64,000 nt of DNA from Lepisosteus oculatus (lineage: Eukaryota > Chordata > Actinopteri > Semionotiformes > Lepisosteidae), in contig NW_027168298.1 of the NCBI RefSeq assembly GCF_040954835.1, forward strand, positions 1-64,000, read 5' to 3'. Below are positions 54,762-64,000 of the stretch, in pieces (position 1 is the stretch's first letter; every line of letters starts with the position of its first letter). The notes under the pieces are model-generated. The model was given only the letters and a program-made list of their open reading frames with translations. It did no database searches and was not told where the DNA came from. The position numbers and the translations under genes were made by a program.

Positions 54762-56780
54762 TTGGGAGAAAAACTTTTGTAAACAGCCCTTCGGAATGAT
54801 GTGGATTTCTGCATGAATGGCTCCTAACATGTGATCTTATCTTTATCTAAGTCATAATAATTAATAAAGAGAGTCTGATTTAACAAATAACACACGCCCA
54901 ACATTTGACATTGCTGTTTCTTTATTGACCAAATGGTTTAAACAATCAAGGTCATTGATGGAAAAAGTACGTGAACCCTTATATTAAGGAGCTAGTGGAA
55001 CCTCCTTTATGACAAAAACCTCAACCCCCACTTTCTGTAGCGTCTGGTCAGACCTGAGCAGCGGTTAGGAGGTATTTTGGCCTATTCCTCTATGAAAAAC
55101 TGTTTCAGTTCATGTATATTTTTGGGATGTCTTGCACTGAACGGCCTGCTTCAGATCACGCCACGGCACTTCAATGGGATTGGGGTCAGGACTCTTACTT
55201 GGCCATCCCAAAATACGGAATTTCTTTTGTTTCAGCCACTCTGTTGTTGATGTACTCCTTTGTTTTTGTCATGCTGCATGACCCAGCGTCTTTCGAGTTT
55301 TAGATCACAGGCAGACACCCTGACATTCTGCTGTAGATTTTCCTGATACATCTTGGAATTCATCGGTCCCTCGATGATTGCAAGCCGTACAGCCTCCGCC
55401 ATGCTTCCCAGGTGGGATGAGGTTTTGGAGTTGGTATGCAGTGTTTTGTTATCTCCAAACATAACGCTGTGCACATTTACCGACAAGTTCAACTTTTGTC
55501 ACGTCTGTCCACAGAACATTGTTCCAGGAGTTGCTGTGGAACATCCATGTGGTCTTTAGCAAACTTGAGAGGGGCAGTGGTGTTTTTTTTGGGGGGAGAG
55601 CAGTGGTTTCCTCCATCGTGACCTCGCATGATCACCACTCCTGTTCAGATTTTTTCTTATGGTGGACTCATGAACACAGACGTAAGACAAAGTCAACCAC
55701 CTGTTCGCTAGATCCCATCCCCACTCAGCTAGTCAAAGATTCCCTCGAAGGACTGGCAGGACCTATAATTAGTATGATGAATGCATCGCTTGCGTCAGGC
55801 GTTGTACCTGATCAATTTAAGGTAGCGGTTGTTAGACCGCTCCTTAAGAAGTCAAATTTGGATCCACAAGTTCTTAACAACTACAGGCCTGTCTCAAAGG
55901 TCCCATTTCAATCTAAAAGTCTTGGGAGAATAGTTGTTGCCCAACGTCAATCGTATCTGGATTCAAAAAATATACTTGAGAAATTTCAGTCTGGTTTCTG
56001 AAACTGCATTAACAAGAGTCGTAAATGATATTCTCTTAGCTACTGATGCGGGGAATGCAACAGTGCTTGTGCTTCTAGATCTTAGAGCTGCCTTTGACAC
56101 GGTTGACCTCTCTGTTTTGTTACACAGGCTTGAGTTTGAGGTTGGCTTATCTGGAACCGTCCTTCAGTGGTTTACTTCACATTTAACTCATCGTTTTCAT
56201 TATGTTCAAATATCTAATAATTGTACTGCTTCATCAATGTCACCAGTTCAATTTGGGGTACCAGAAGATCAGTGCTGGGACCAATATTGCTCTCTCTCTC
56301 TACATGCTGCTGCTAGGTAGGATAATATGAAAAAATAATATGAACTTTCATTCATATGCTGATGACACTCAAATAAACATTTTGTTTACACCAAACGACA
56401 ACTCTTCTATTATCAGTTTAGTTAAATGCATTAAGGAAGGAAATACTTGGATGTGTGAAAACTTTTTGTTACTCAACTCTGAGAAAAATGAGGATCTGTT
56501 GATCGGAGGCAACAATACTGATAGGACTACTATAACTTCAGCACTTAACTCAGAGGATTTAAACATTTGCCTCAAAGAGACAGCACGTAACCTAGGCGGC
56601 ATATTAGACACAAGGCTCTTAACAACTTGCATTGTTAAGTGCCTTGGGACAACCTTGTTGTGAAAGGCGCTATATAGAAATACATTGATTTGAATTGAAT
56701 TGACAATGTAAAATGTTGTGTGTGTTGTTTGTTAAACAAGACTGTCTTTATTTATCAAAAAATAAAAGGAATTTGCTAGG
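54762..56780 (-). mobile_element. Tc1-like transposon interrupted by a LINE
   Basis: The left end is TACAGTTGGGAGAAAAAC, the known start of a fish/frog Tc1-like family. Long inverted terminal stretches match between 54865-54915 (AGAGTCTGATTTAACAAAT) and 56703-56755 (ATTTGTTAAACAAGACTGTC on the opposite strand). The minus strand 55680-55130 encodes transposase pieces such as EGPMNSKMYQENLQQN, WVMQHDKNK and, in another frame, WPSKSPDLNPIE, the usual Tc1 order. Frames are broken, the N-terminal half is missing and the right outer end is lost. Confidence 0.8.
55683..56702 (+). mobile_element. L2-type LINE, 5'-truncated, inside the Tc1 element
   Basis: Reverse-transcriptase pieces in order: CSLDPIPTQLVKDSLEGL, VVRPLLKK, LNNYRPVS, VLVLLDLRAAFDTVDLSVLL (motif A, FDTVD) and SYADDTQI (motif C, YADD). 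The 3' end is TGCCTTGGGACAACC, AAAGGCGCTATATA and TTGAATTGAATTGA, the usual L2 tail. At least two frame breaks, so dead. It sits between the two ends of the Tc1-like element, so it inserted into it. Confidence 0.82.
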
Positions 56781-57500
56781 AATGCAAACGTTAGGTTGCG
56801 CTTCTTCATGCTGCATCGTTGGCATGAGTGGAGCTTTTTAAACGTCTGTACTTACTGTGCCCCATAAGAAATCGTTTGTCCCCGTTCAAAAGAGATTGTG
56901 CGATGTCCTGCAGTGTTCTCAAAGCAAACCTTTGACAGTTTGAAAAGAGGAATTTATTCTGCTTCCTGTGCGTGCAGTAGTTACAAAGTTGAACGTCTTT
57001 ACACGATTTGCTGCAGTTTTCAGTGGGCGGGCTTTGTCAGATGGCTTGGAAAAACGCACTGTGTTTCGGCTTGGGAAACATCATGAGAAGTGTCCTGCAT
57101 GTTTTCTGTGTATAGCTGTCTTTTAACGCATACAGAATTCATTCGAAATCATTGATTTCTCCAATTAACAAGGGTCCCTTAAAAGATGAGTCAAAGTAAC
57201 GTCTAATCGGATTAGTTTCCTTAGAGCTGGTTCAGAGTTTGCTCAAGAGTTTACCTTTCACAGATGCGCAAAGAAGAATGTTGGGGGTGCATGCTTCAAG
57301 GCGCCTTACAGCTGTAGGGAGTGATTCGAGACGATTTGTGGTGTGTGCTAGTTCCCATATACCGTACGCCCCGGGGTGCAGTGCTAGGATGACGTACAAT
57401 ACCGCTTGGGCACGTAACGGCGTTATATTCAAGTGCGGGACGTGAGGGTTTTCGTCTGTTCATTTTGTTTTGCTCTGCTTTGCTTTGTTTCGTGGTCAAG
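56781..57500 (-). repeat. Inverted flank block and tRNA-Ser flank piece
   Basis: No gene seen. Reverse copies of 875-1390 and 19160-19400, in the same mutual order as elsewhere. Confidence 0.7.
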
Positions 57501-58783
57501 AGGCGTAAGGTAAGTCGTAATCCAGGGAGAACACTGGTGGCAAACAGTCCGAGGTGAGAGGCGAGGTCCAAAGTCGAAAAGGCAGAAACGCCAGGTAGAG
57601 CTCTCAAGGAGTAGACTCAATACCAGTGGGAAGCAGGTAAAGATGGTAAAAATAGCACTGCGTACCGCACGGTGGAGTGTGTGCAGGTGGGTTAACTCAT
57701 GCGGCGGCGTTTGTTAATAATCACCCGCTGCTGGTGCTGTTTAGATTGCTTAAGAGTTGGTCTTAACTGCCTGGCGGTCATGACAAGCTCCTCTTTAAGC
57801 TGTGGTTTAGTTTTGCATTCATGTGTTTCTAGAGCAGTTATTTATGGGGGTGGGTGGGTCTTTCACAGAGGCTCAGGACAAATCCCCCGCCTGAAAGTCT
57901 AATGTGTGCGTTCAGACAGTCACAGGTCAAGAGCCAGGCAGGAGGACAATGGACAGAAGAGCCAACGAACTAAAAATAAAAGAACAGATATGAAAAAGCC
58001 ACCATCTTTTTCTTTTTGACATTTTCCGACTTTCATGCAAGCCAGGACAAAGTTGCTCGTAGCTACTTGTGGATTCAAATACTCTATCGAGTGCTTTGAT
58101 GAGTTTTTGCAATTTGATTGTCGTCCTGTCAGCCTGTTTCTGTTTTTTTTTTTCAATCTAGTGATGGAAAGTAAGAGGGAAATGATGGAGCAATCAATAA
58201 CCGCTCCGGAAAAATGGCAGAAAGAAATGGCCCGTCACTAAGGACATTTGTGAAGCAGAGGAGTGACATCACCACAAAGGCAACTTATTCTGCTGATCGT
58301 TTTGGTGAATAATGATTGAGGCGTGTTAAGAGAAAGGTAGCTGCGTCAGCATGCTTAGGCTGCAAAGGATAAAGCAAAGGTTTACTCCATGCTGAAAAGA
58401 GAAGAAAAGAAGCACAACGTTTCGGCTGTGGAGCCTTCTGCGCCATCTTCTTTAGCAATGGTGATGATGTTTACATTGGAAAAACTGAGACACGCATACT
58501 GGAGGGGCTTGAACCACCAACTTTTCAGCACCACAGAGTCTGACAGTCTTTTGTGCGCCCTACATTTGCAGGTTTATGGTCAAAGAAAACAATCACTTGC
58601 GCTTCTTGCAGCCGGCAATCTTTTTCCACTGACAACCAAGAAATGGATTTCATCTTTCACAAGCTGTATGGATTTCTTCAAAAACAAGTTATTCCAGAAA
58701 GGAAATGAATTCTTGCATTAAACTGAACCAAGCTGTACATGTTTGTCTGAAATGAGACATGCGGCACAACAAGACACGGAGAG
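57501..58783. other. Sequence without recognised gene
   Basis: 57490-57620 has a pattern (GTAATCCAGGGAGAACAC, GAGGCGAGGTCCAAAGTCG) that resembles a dispersed fish repeat of unknown class. 58390-58720 is a diverged relative of the tRNA-Thr flank. No coding exon is supported. Confidence 0.35.
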
Positions 58784-58857
58784 AGGCACCGCTGGTATTC
58801 AGACCCAGGATCGCCTGCTTACTAGGCAGGCACTTTAAGCCACTAGGGAACAGCGCC
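58784..58857 (-). tRNA. tRNA-Thr(AGT), D arm altered
   Basis: 74 nt, acceptor GGCGCTG paired with CGGTGCC, loop CTAGTAA, T arm GGGTCTGAATACC. The D arm reads TTCCCTAGTGGCTTAAAG instead of TGGCTTAGTTGGTTAAAG, weakening the A box. The most diverged Thr copy; probably inactive. Confidence 0.75.
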
Positions 58858-59733
58858 AGCAGAGCACCGCGCTTTTACAGACACTTGGACACATCTGCGT
58901 TCGGTGTGCACTTAACCTGCTCTCTGAGCCCGTTGCCTCCGTCCCATTTAATAGCAGAACTGACGCCAAGAGAAATGATGAGAAATGGCATTTATCTGGC
59001 ACTTCTCATGTCCAAGGAGCTCAATGCCCTTGACACCTCCCCAAGGCGACAGAGCTGTGCATTCTTTGGCGACAACATTTTTTCTTTTGTTTTATTTCTA
59101 TACTTATTGATAGAATAAAAACGATATGTCATGTACTGTAAGGGAAATGTCTCTTTTCATGGGGAAAGCTAGCACCAGCAAATGTTGTGTTTAGAAGAAG
59201 TGATTTAACATGACACGTGACCTAATTTACCGGAGCAAAAGCTCACCCAGCAAGCCCTGCTTTACTTCTACAGGAGAGAAGTACTGTAGAGTCTGCAAGA
59301 TGTTCAGCTGGGTAGCTACGTCAGCATGCCTCGGCTGCAAAGGAACAAGTAATAGGTTTATTGCATGCTGAAAAGAGAAGAACGGAAACACAGCGTTTCG
59401 GCCGTGAGGTCTTCTCACACCTGAAGAAGCCTCACACCTGTAAAAGGCTCCATGGTTTTCTTTCTTCTCTTTTCAACATGGAATACACCTATTGTCTGCA
59501 AGATGTGACAAGTTCACGGTGTTTTGGAAGAAAACCTTTTTTCTTTGAATTCAAAATCAATCAGAATTTCAGCATGACACACCAACACTTTTTCTGTTTT
59601 AAGGAGATGATATTTTAAACCTGATAAAAATAGTAGGAAACACAAGTTTCTTGCTGTGAAAATTTAGATGGGGAAGTGTACTACTGGTAGCAGTGTAGAG
59701 CTCTCTGTGGTGGAGTGCAAGCGCATGTTCTAT
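58858..59733. repeat. Diverged tRNA-Thr/tRNA-Arg flank
   Basis: No gene seen. 58860-59030 resembles 9150-9340, and 59200-59300 resembles the exon-2-downstream sequence at 51750-51830. This looks like an older copy of the 50870-52070 arrangement. Confidence 0.5.
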
Positions 59734-59806
59734 GGGCCAGTGGCGTAATGGATTACGCGTCTGACTTCGGATCAGAAGATTGTAGGTTCGAGTCCTGCCT
59801 GGTTCG
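59734..59806 (+). tRNA. tRNA-Arg(TCG) on an ACG-type body
   Basis: 73 nt, GGGCCAGTGGCGTAATGG start, loop CTTCGGA giving TCG, T arm AGGTTCGAGTCCT, acceptor GGGCCAG/CTGGTTC paired. The body matches vertebrate tRNA-Arg(ACG), as does its paralogue at 52067. TTTT follows 6 nt downstream. Likely functional. Confidence 0.9.
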
Positions 59807-60600
59807 TGAGGCTTTTAAACCTCTCAGGTTCCTCGGTAACAGGTTGCCGTCATGTATATGAACTATAGAAAAGCATCTGCCACAACAAGTAAATTAGCAC
59901 GCAAGTGCGGGCTAGTTAACACAGAACTGTATGGAGATCATCTCCAGCTCCGAGCTCAATTGCAATGATAAAACATGCAGAACAGAACTGGAGAGCAGCT
60001 GAATTTGTGCTCAGTAGGGTGGGGAGGACTCAGCATTGCTATTGTTCTAATTGGCATGAACTGCAGGGGATCTGAATCAGAACACGTCACTTAGTTCGAT
60101 CATTGCGTCAATATGTAGGCCACGTTAATATAAAATTATTACTTTGTCTGTCTCGTCTTTGTATATAGCTGAATGTCCCTGACAATTTCATGTTAGTTTT
60201 TAAGAACGACATTGGTGCTAATATATACATATATAGCATATAAGGAACACGTAAAAGTTTAGTCCATGCTGAAAAGATAAGAAAACCGCCACAACGTTTC
60301 ATCTTGGAATAAATCTTTACTTGTTGTTTTGCAGCCTACCCATTCTGACCTAACTCCTCCCTTGAAATTCCCTAACAGATAAGGGTACGTAACGGCTCAT
60401 GCGATGCTCAGTTGCAATTTGTCCCAAAACAAACAAGAGCAGCAGCTGAGGGTTTGAGTTTGAACATGCACTGTATTAAAGCAGCTTTTATTTCCATTGA
60501 TAAATGCTAGATATTCCTACAGAGATTCTCCAGGTAGTAAGCGATTCCTGTTTCTGTTTCTATTTCTGTTTCATATATATATATACAGTATATATACAGT
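59807..60600. other. Spacer related to 52140-52620
   Basis: No gene seen. Several segments (CTGAATGTCCCTGACAAT at 60168, ATTCTCCAGG) match the tRNA-Arg(ACG) flank with more divergence. A TA microsatellite is at 60570-60600. Confidence 0.5.
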
Positions 60601-60619
60601 ATTGTACTATTATTATATA

Positions 60620-60706
60620 ATTGTTACACTGTGGCTGTATTGTGTGTGTTAAGCTGCTGTTGCACTGCAATTTCCCTCACGGGATCAATAAAGTATCTAT
60701 CTATAA
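60620..60706 (+). mobile_element. LINE 3'-end fragment with CTAT tail
   Basis: TTGCACTGCAATTTCCCTCA, GGGATCAATAAAGTATC and TATCTAT are the typical 3' end of a fish LINE family. Only the last about 80 bp is present, and it abuts the 40-bp minisatellite. Confidence 0.5.
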
Positions 60707-60712
60707 GAAGAC

Positions 60713-60835
60713 ATTACCAACAACGACCACAAGATGGAGATATTGTCTAGACATTACCAACAACGACCACAAGATGGAGATATTGTCTAGACATTACCAA
60801 CAACGACCACAAGATGGAGATATTGTCCAAAGAGG
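60713..60835 (+). repeat. 40-bp minisatellite, three units
   Basis: Same unit as at 49249-49375, followed by the same flank (AAAGAGGCAAGAGGGCAAAG). Confidence 0.9.
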
Positions 60836-60981
60836 CAAGAGGGCAAAGCCGCGATAAGGTAAAATCATTTTTTGTAAGAGATTGCTGTCAGAATGCACAT
60901 CCGTATCCCAAACAGAATCTCTAGTAAAATATGATCATTTGTGAAACAGGCAATTGAGTGTCTGCTACAATATGATTGCTA

Positions 60982-63900
60982 CAGATGCAGCCATTCAAAA
61001 TGCGCGGGCGTACGCTGTACGCAGTCTACCACAAGTTACCGGTAAATACCGCGAGTTACCGGTAAATACCGCTAGCAAAATAATAGTATCCGGAATTTCC
61101 GCAAGGTGGAGCTAATAAAGCTCAACTTCTCATGTTTGAGCTGTAGCCATCAAAGTCTTTAATGAAGATATTACTAATAGTATTTATAATAAATGAACTT
61201 GGACAAGCTGTAAACTCAAAGTATTGCCCTGGTCCACATTATTTTTTTCATTGACCGTCTTTGTAAAAGTAACACCACAGCATTTCGCAATCACGCATTT
61301 TTTTCCAATCATGCAAAGTACAGTAATTTTTGAGAATCGATTCACCATGCCTTTCACATGCTCATAAAAGAGGTTGATTTAGGAACATAAACATATTACC
61401 GTATGCAAACTGTACTGTATACAGTTTGTATATGTATATGTATATGTATATTTAATGTCTTAACTGTGCCCGTTTAAGTATTGAATATTTATATGGAATT
61501 TTACCACTGAAGGGAAATCTTAGTGCCTGAGCATAAAAAGAATAGGAGCATACTGCAACACGTGTGAAGGCCATAAACGATATTAATTTTGGAACATAAA
61601 CATACAGTATATGGCTGGTCTCGGTACTTTAAAGAAAACATACACGAAACATGGTTTCATTATGACCAGAATCGGTCTTGAGATATTTTTAACTTGATTT
61701 ACAGTATTTGAGAGGTATGTCTTGACACCGATACTACGTAAATACTCCTCACGTATATGTTTCTAGGTTTATATTATGCATTTCATACGGTCAAATTGCT
61801 TTTGAGCAACTGATAAGAAGCGCGAAACGGTATGCCCAGGGCGTTTTAGTTTTCGTTTTGTTTTAATGCAGTGCAGTGGATTGATTAGAGATATCAAGTA
61901 CATACAAGTCATTTTTTAAATGTTGTAGTTCGTCTTGTAAAAATGTTACGAGTACATCATCTGTCAACAATTACACAGGTTCTGTTTCCATATTGCGGTT
62001 TTTGGTTATGTAATATTATTTTCTAATTTCACGTTGTGAATATATGATTTGGGCAAACAGAGCCGCAAAGAAGTACATTATGGGTTGTTGTTGTTTTTTT
62101 GCAGTTTTATCTAAAATAAGCGATGCTTAAACCTTTGTCTGATTCTTGTGAAACTATCCACACGACAGTTACCTAGGAGTTGACTTCAGTGATGTCACTG
62201 ATGGGATGTTTCTAAAAATCCATCCTCTGTAAAACATCTTCTCTAGTTGTTCTGCATATGTATTCGCTAATGAAGCTGTGTGTTCTGAGCCTGGTTCTCT
62301 ACATTTCTGTATGAACCAGCTTAGAGGGCTAAAGACAGCTTGTGTTTAAATTGAGTGTAAGGTAATTTATGCTTCTAAAGTCATGGTCAGCATTTATTAT
62401 TGTACTGTGCTGTAAACTGCTTCTGTGCCTAATTACATTATTTTATAGTCGATAATGTTTCTGTAGTGCTTTTTCAGCCCTCAGCATGTGTCTGCGCTGG
62501 TGGTGCTGTGGGTTAGGTTCCTGACTCCTATGTCACATGGTCTGTGGTTGAATCTCATGGAACTATGACTTTAATTTTTAACAAACATTTCTTTGAAAAA
62601 ATGAAACATTTCCCTTGGTCAGAGATTAAATAAAACCTCACTCGCATCAAAACAAATTTATATTTCTAAATATCACAACATGATCGAATTTACGTCTTTT
62701 TAATAACAATGAATAGTCACCTATGCGTTACAAAATAAACATTTATATTGATTTGAATCGCGTTTTGATTTAAATCGTAAACGCGTGTTTAAATATATGT
62801 GTTTAAAGGCGATATACTGTATAAAAGCGCTGATTCTTATGGAATGTGTTTGGCCGGGGATTCAAAAAATTTTTTTTTTAATCGCGTATCTAAGGAAAAT
62901 TGCAGTATAACTTTGTTCATGCACAAACAGTGGCATGTTACATTATAATTTGGGTGTCTCCTCTTGCCAGAAAGCTCTAAATTGCATTTTGAGTGCGGTT
63001 TTTGACTTTTTCTAAATTGCAACCCATAAATAAAGCTGATACAGTTTAGACTTACTGTATTCTAAACTGTATTACAACATCACATTGGACAATGCAACGT
63101 AAATTGCAAAAATGCACTTGGAATCTGTCCAAGCCCTACTACGAAAATTATTTAAACTGCGACACTTATCATTCATCTTTAAATAAACTTTATTTTATAT
63201 AGCGTTTTAAGCGAATAGGTAATTAGATTGCTCATAAACCTAATCGCTTTTTCTACATAAACACAGCGTGATTGCTCTCTGAAAATGTTTTTTTCTTTAT
63301 ATTTAGGCTCAGATTTCAACTATAGATCGTATTATTATAAACTTTCTTGGAAAAATGTCTTTTATGTAAACCATGTTTGCTATTAATTCATTTAGGGCTA
63401 AAATACGTTCATTGTCTTCCAATCGAGTCGAGTTGACATTGGAAGCTTGCCACGCCCGGACTGTTACACCAACGCATTAGCATGTTGAAGCGATTTCATT
63501 GAGGAGGCCATCTACTAGTTAACACTGTACTTCCTACTTTGAAAATACCTGTGAAATTGGTTTAATTCGTCACAGCCAGCACTCCGGCAGAGAGGGGGGT
63601 TGTACTCGTTAATGTCTGATGACATACAAGTGGAAAGATTACAGATTTTAATCGTCTTTTTTCTGAACCAGGGAAAATCTGATCATGTTTCTCTATAACA
63701 ATAATAAAAAACTTTATTTTCAATTATTTTACATATCCCGCTTGCACATCGCATGACTTTAATAAATCTATTCTTTATTAATACTAAATAAATAATACTA
63801 AAAATACTACAGCAAAGAGGTCACTTGATTTTTGGAATAATTCCAAATAGCACAATGATCCACTGGCATCCCTGAAGTCTGTTTAGTGCATAATCTTCCA

Positions 63901-64000
63901 AATACAATCACTAAGCAATTATAAGAATTATACCATCCTATTTCTTTGTGATGTCCTGTAAAAACTAAACCTATTTTTATAAGGCTTTTACTCAAAAGAT
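60982..64000 (-). mobile_element. Large TA-flanked transposon, copy 2, opposite orientation
   Basis: It starts at TA (60980-60981) with CAGATGCAGCCATTCAAAAT. The empty site is at 49515-49530 (GATTGCTACATATC). 61140-61220 and 61640-62000 match the right part of copy 1 in reverse. 61440-61630 and 63300-63420 match its left part, so the arrangement is mixed, as expected from its long subterminal repeats. The other end is not in the window. 62000-63200 shows no gene. Confidence 0.65.

Noticed and set aside
62498-62565. tRNA-like stretch with GGTGCTGTGGGTTAGG and GGTTGAATCTC
   Set aside because: Acceptor and T stems do not pair convincingly. It may be a SINE head, but the family is not recognised.
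1-64000. CRISPR arrays, operons or bacterial features
   Set aside because: None seen. All signals are eukaryotic, and the tandem repeats lack spacer structure.

Overview
The window looks like nuclear DNA of a ray-finned fish. It is intron-rich and AT-biased, and it carries vertebrate-type spliceosomal snRNA genes, vertebrate tRNA bodies, an L2-type LINE, a Tc1-like transposon, a tRNA-derived fish SINE and 5S-rRNA-derived repeats. The species cannot be named from the sequence. No long intact host protein gene is present. The real genes are small RNA genes: two tandem U5, two U4 (plus one diverged copy and one deleted copy) and about 22 tRNA genes or tRNA relics for Ile, Gly, Ser, Thr and Arg.

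These RNA genes sit in a few ancestral blocks of roughly 0.5-2 kb. The blocks have been copied, inverted and shuffled many times: tRNA-Ile + 5S-like + tRNA-Gly, tRNA-Ser with long flanks, tRNA-Thr + tRNA-Ser(GCT), tRNA-Arg, U4 with its promoter, and a flank block that starts at 875-1551. Paralogous tRNAs in different block copies have drifted to other anticodons (Thr body with CTT, Ile body with AGT, Arg ACG to TCG, Ser AGA/CGA/TGA).

Layout: 1-890 tandem U5 units; 1552-3920 a TIR element (CCCAGTGGGCA ends) carrying a captured host segment; 3921-5205 tRNA-Ile/5S-like block; 5206-about 7960 an old LTR element cut off on its right; 7960-14740 tRNA Thr, Ser and Gly blocks and U4; 14790-16430 the 5' part of a spliced C2HC zinc-finger gene, now broken; 17640-19970 tRNA Ile, Gly and Ser; 19971-29999 a second TIR element with a foldback palindrome, itself split by a 7.2-kb TA-flanked DNA transposon; 30062-30207 inverted U4; 30820-32413 an ORF1-only LINE; 32454-35215 further tRNAs and a broken gene copy; 36110-43269 an LTR element with both LTRs; 43300-49700 a large inverted duplication around a tRNA core; 50400-54664 tRNA Ser, Thr and Arg; 54760-56780 a Tc1-like element broken by an L2 LINE; 56790-60700 more blocks; and 60982 to the end a second copy of the large TA-flanked transposon.

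Because many blocks have several copies, some serve as empty sites for insertions in others. This gives exact target sites for four mobile elements and their relative ages. The most notable items are the 7.2-kb TA transposon nested in a foldback element, the ORF1-only LINE with a YY1-like site at its 5' end, and the anticodon drift across duplicated tRNA blocks.
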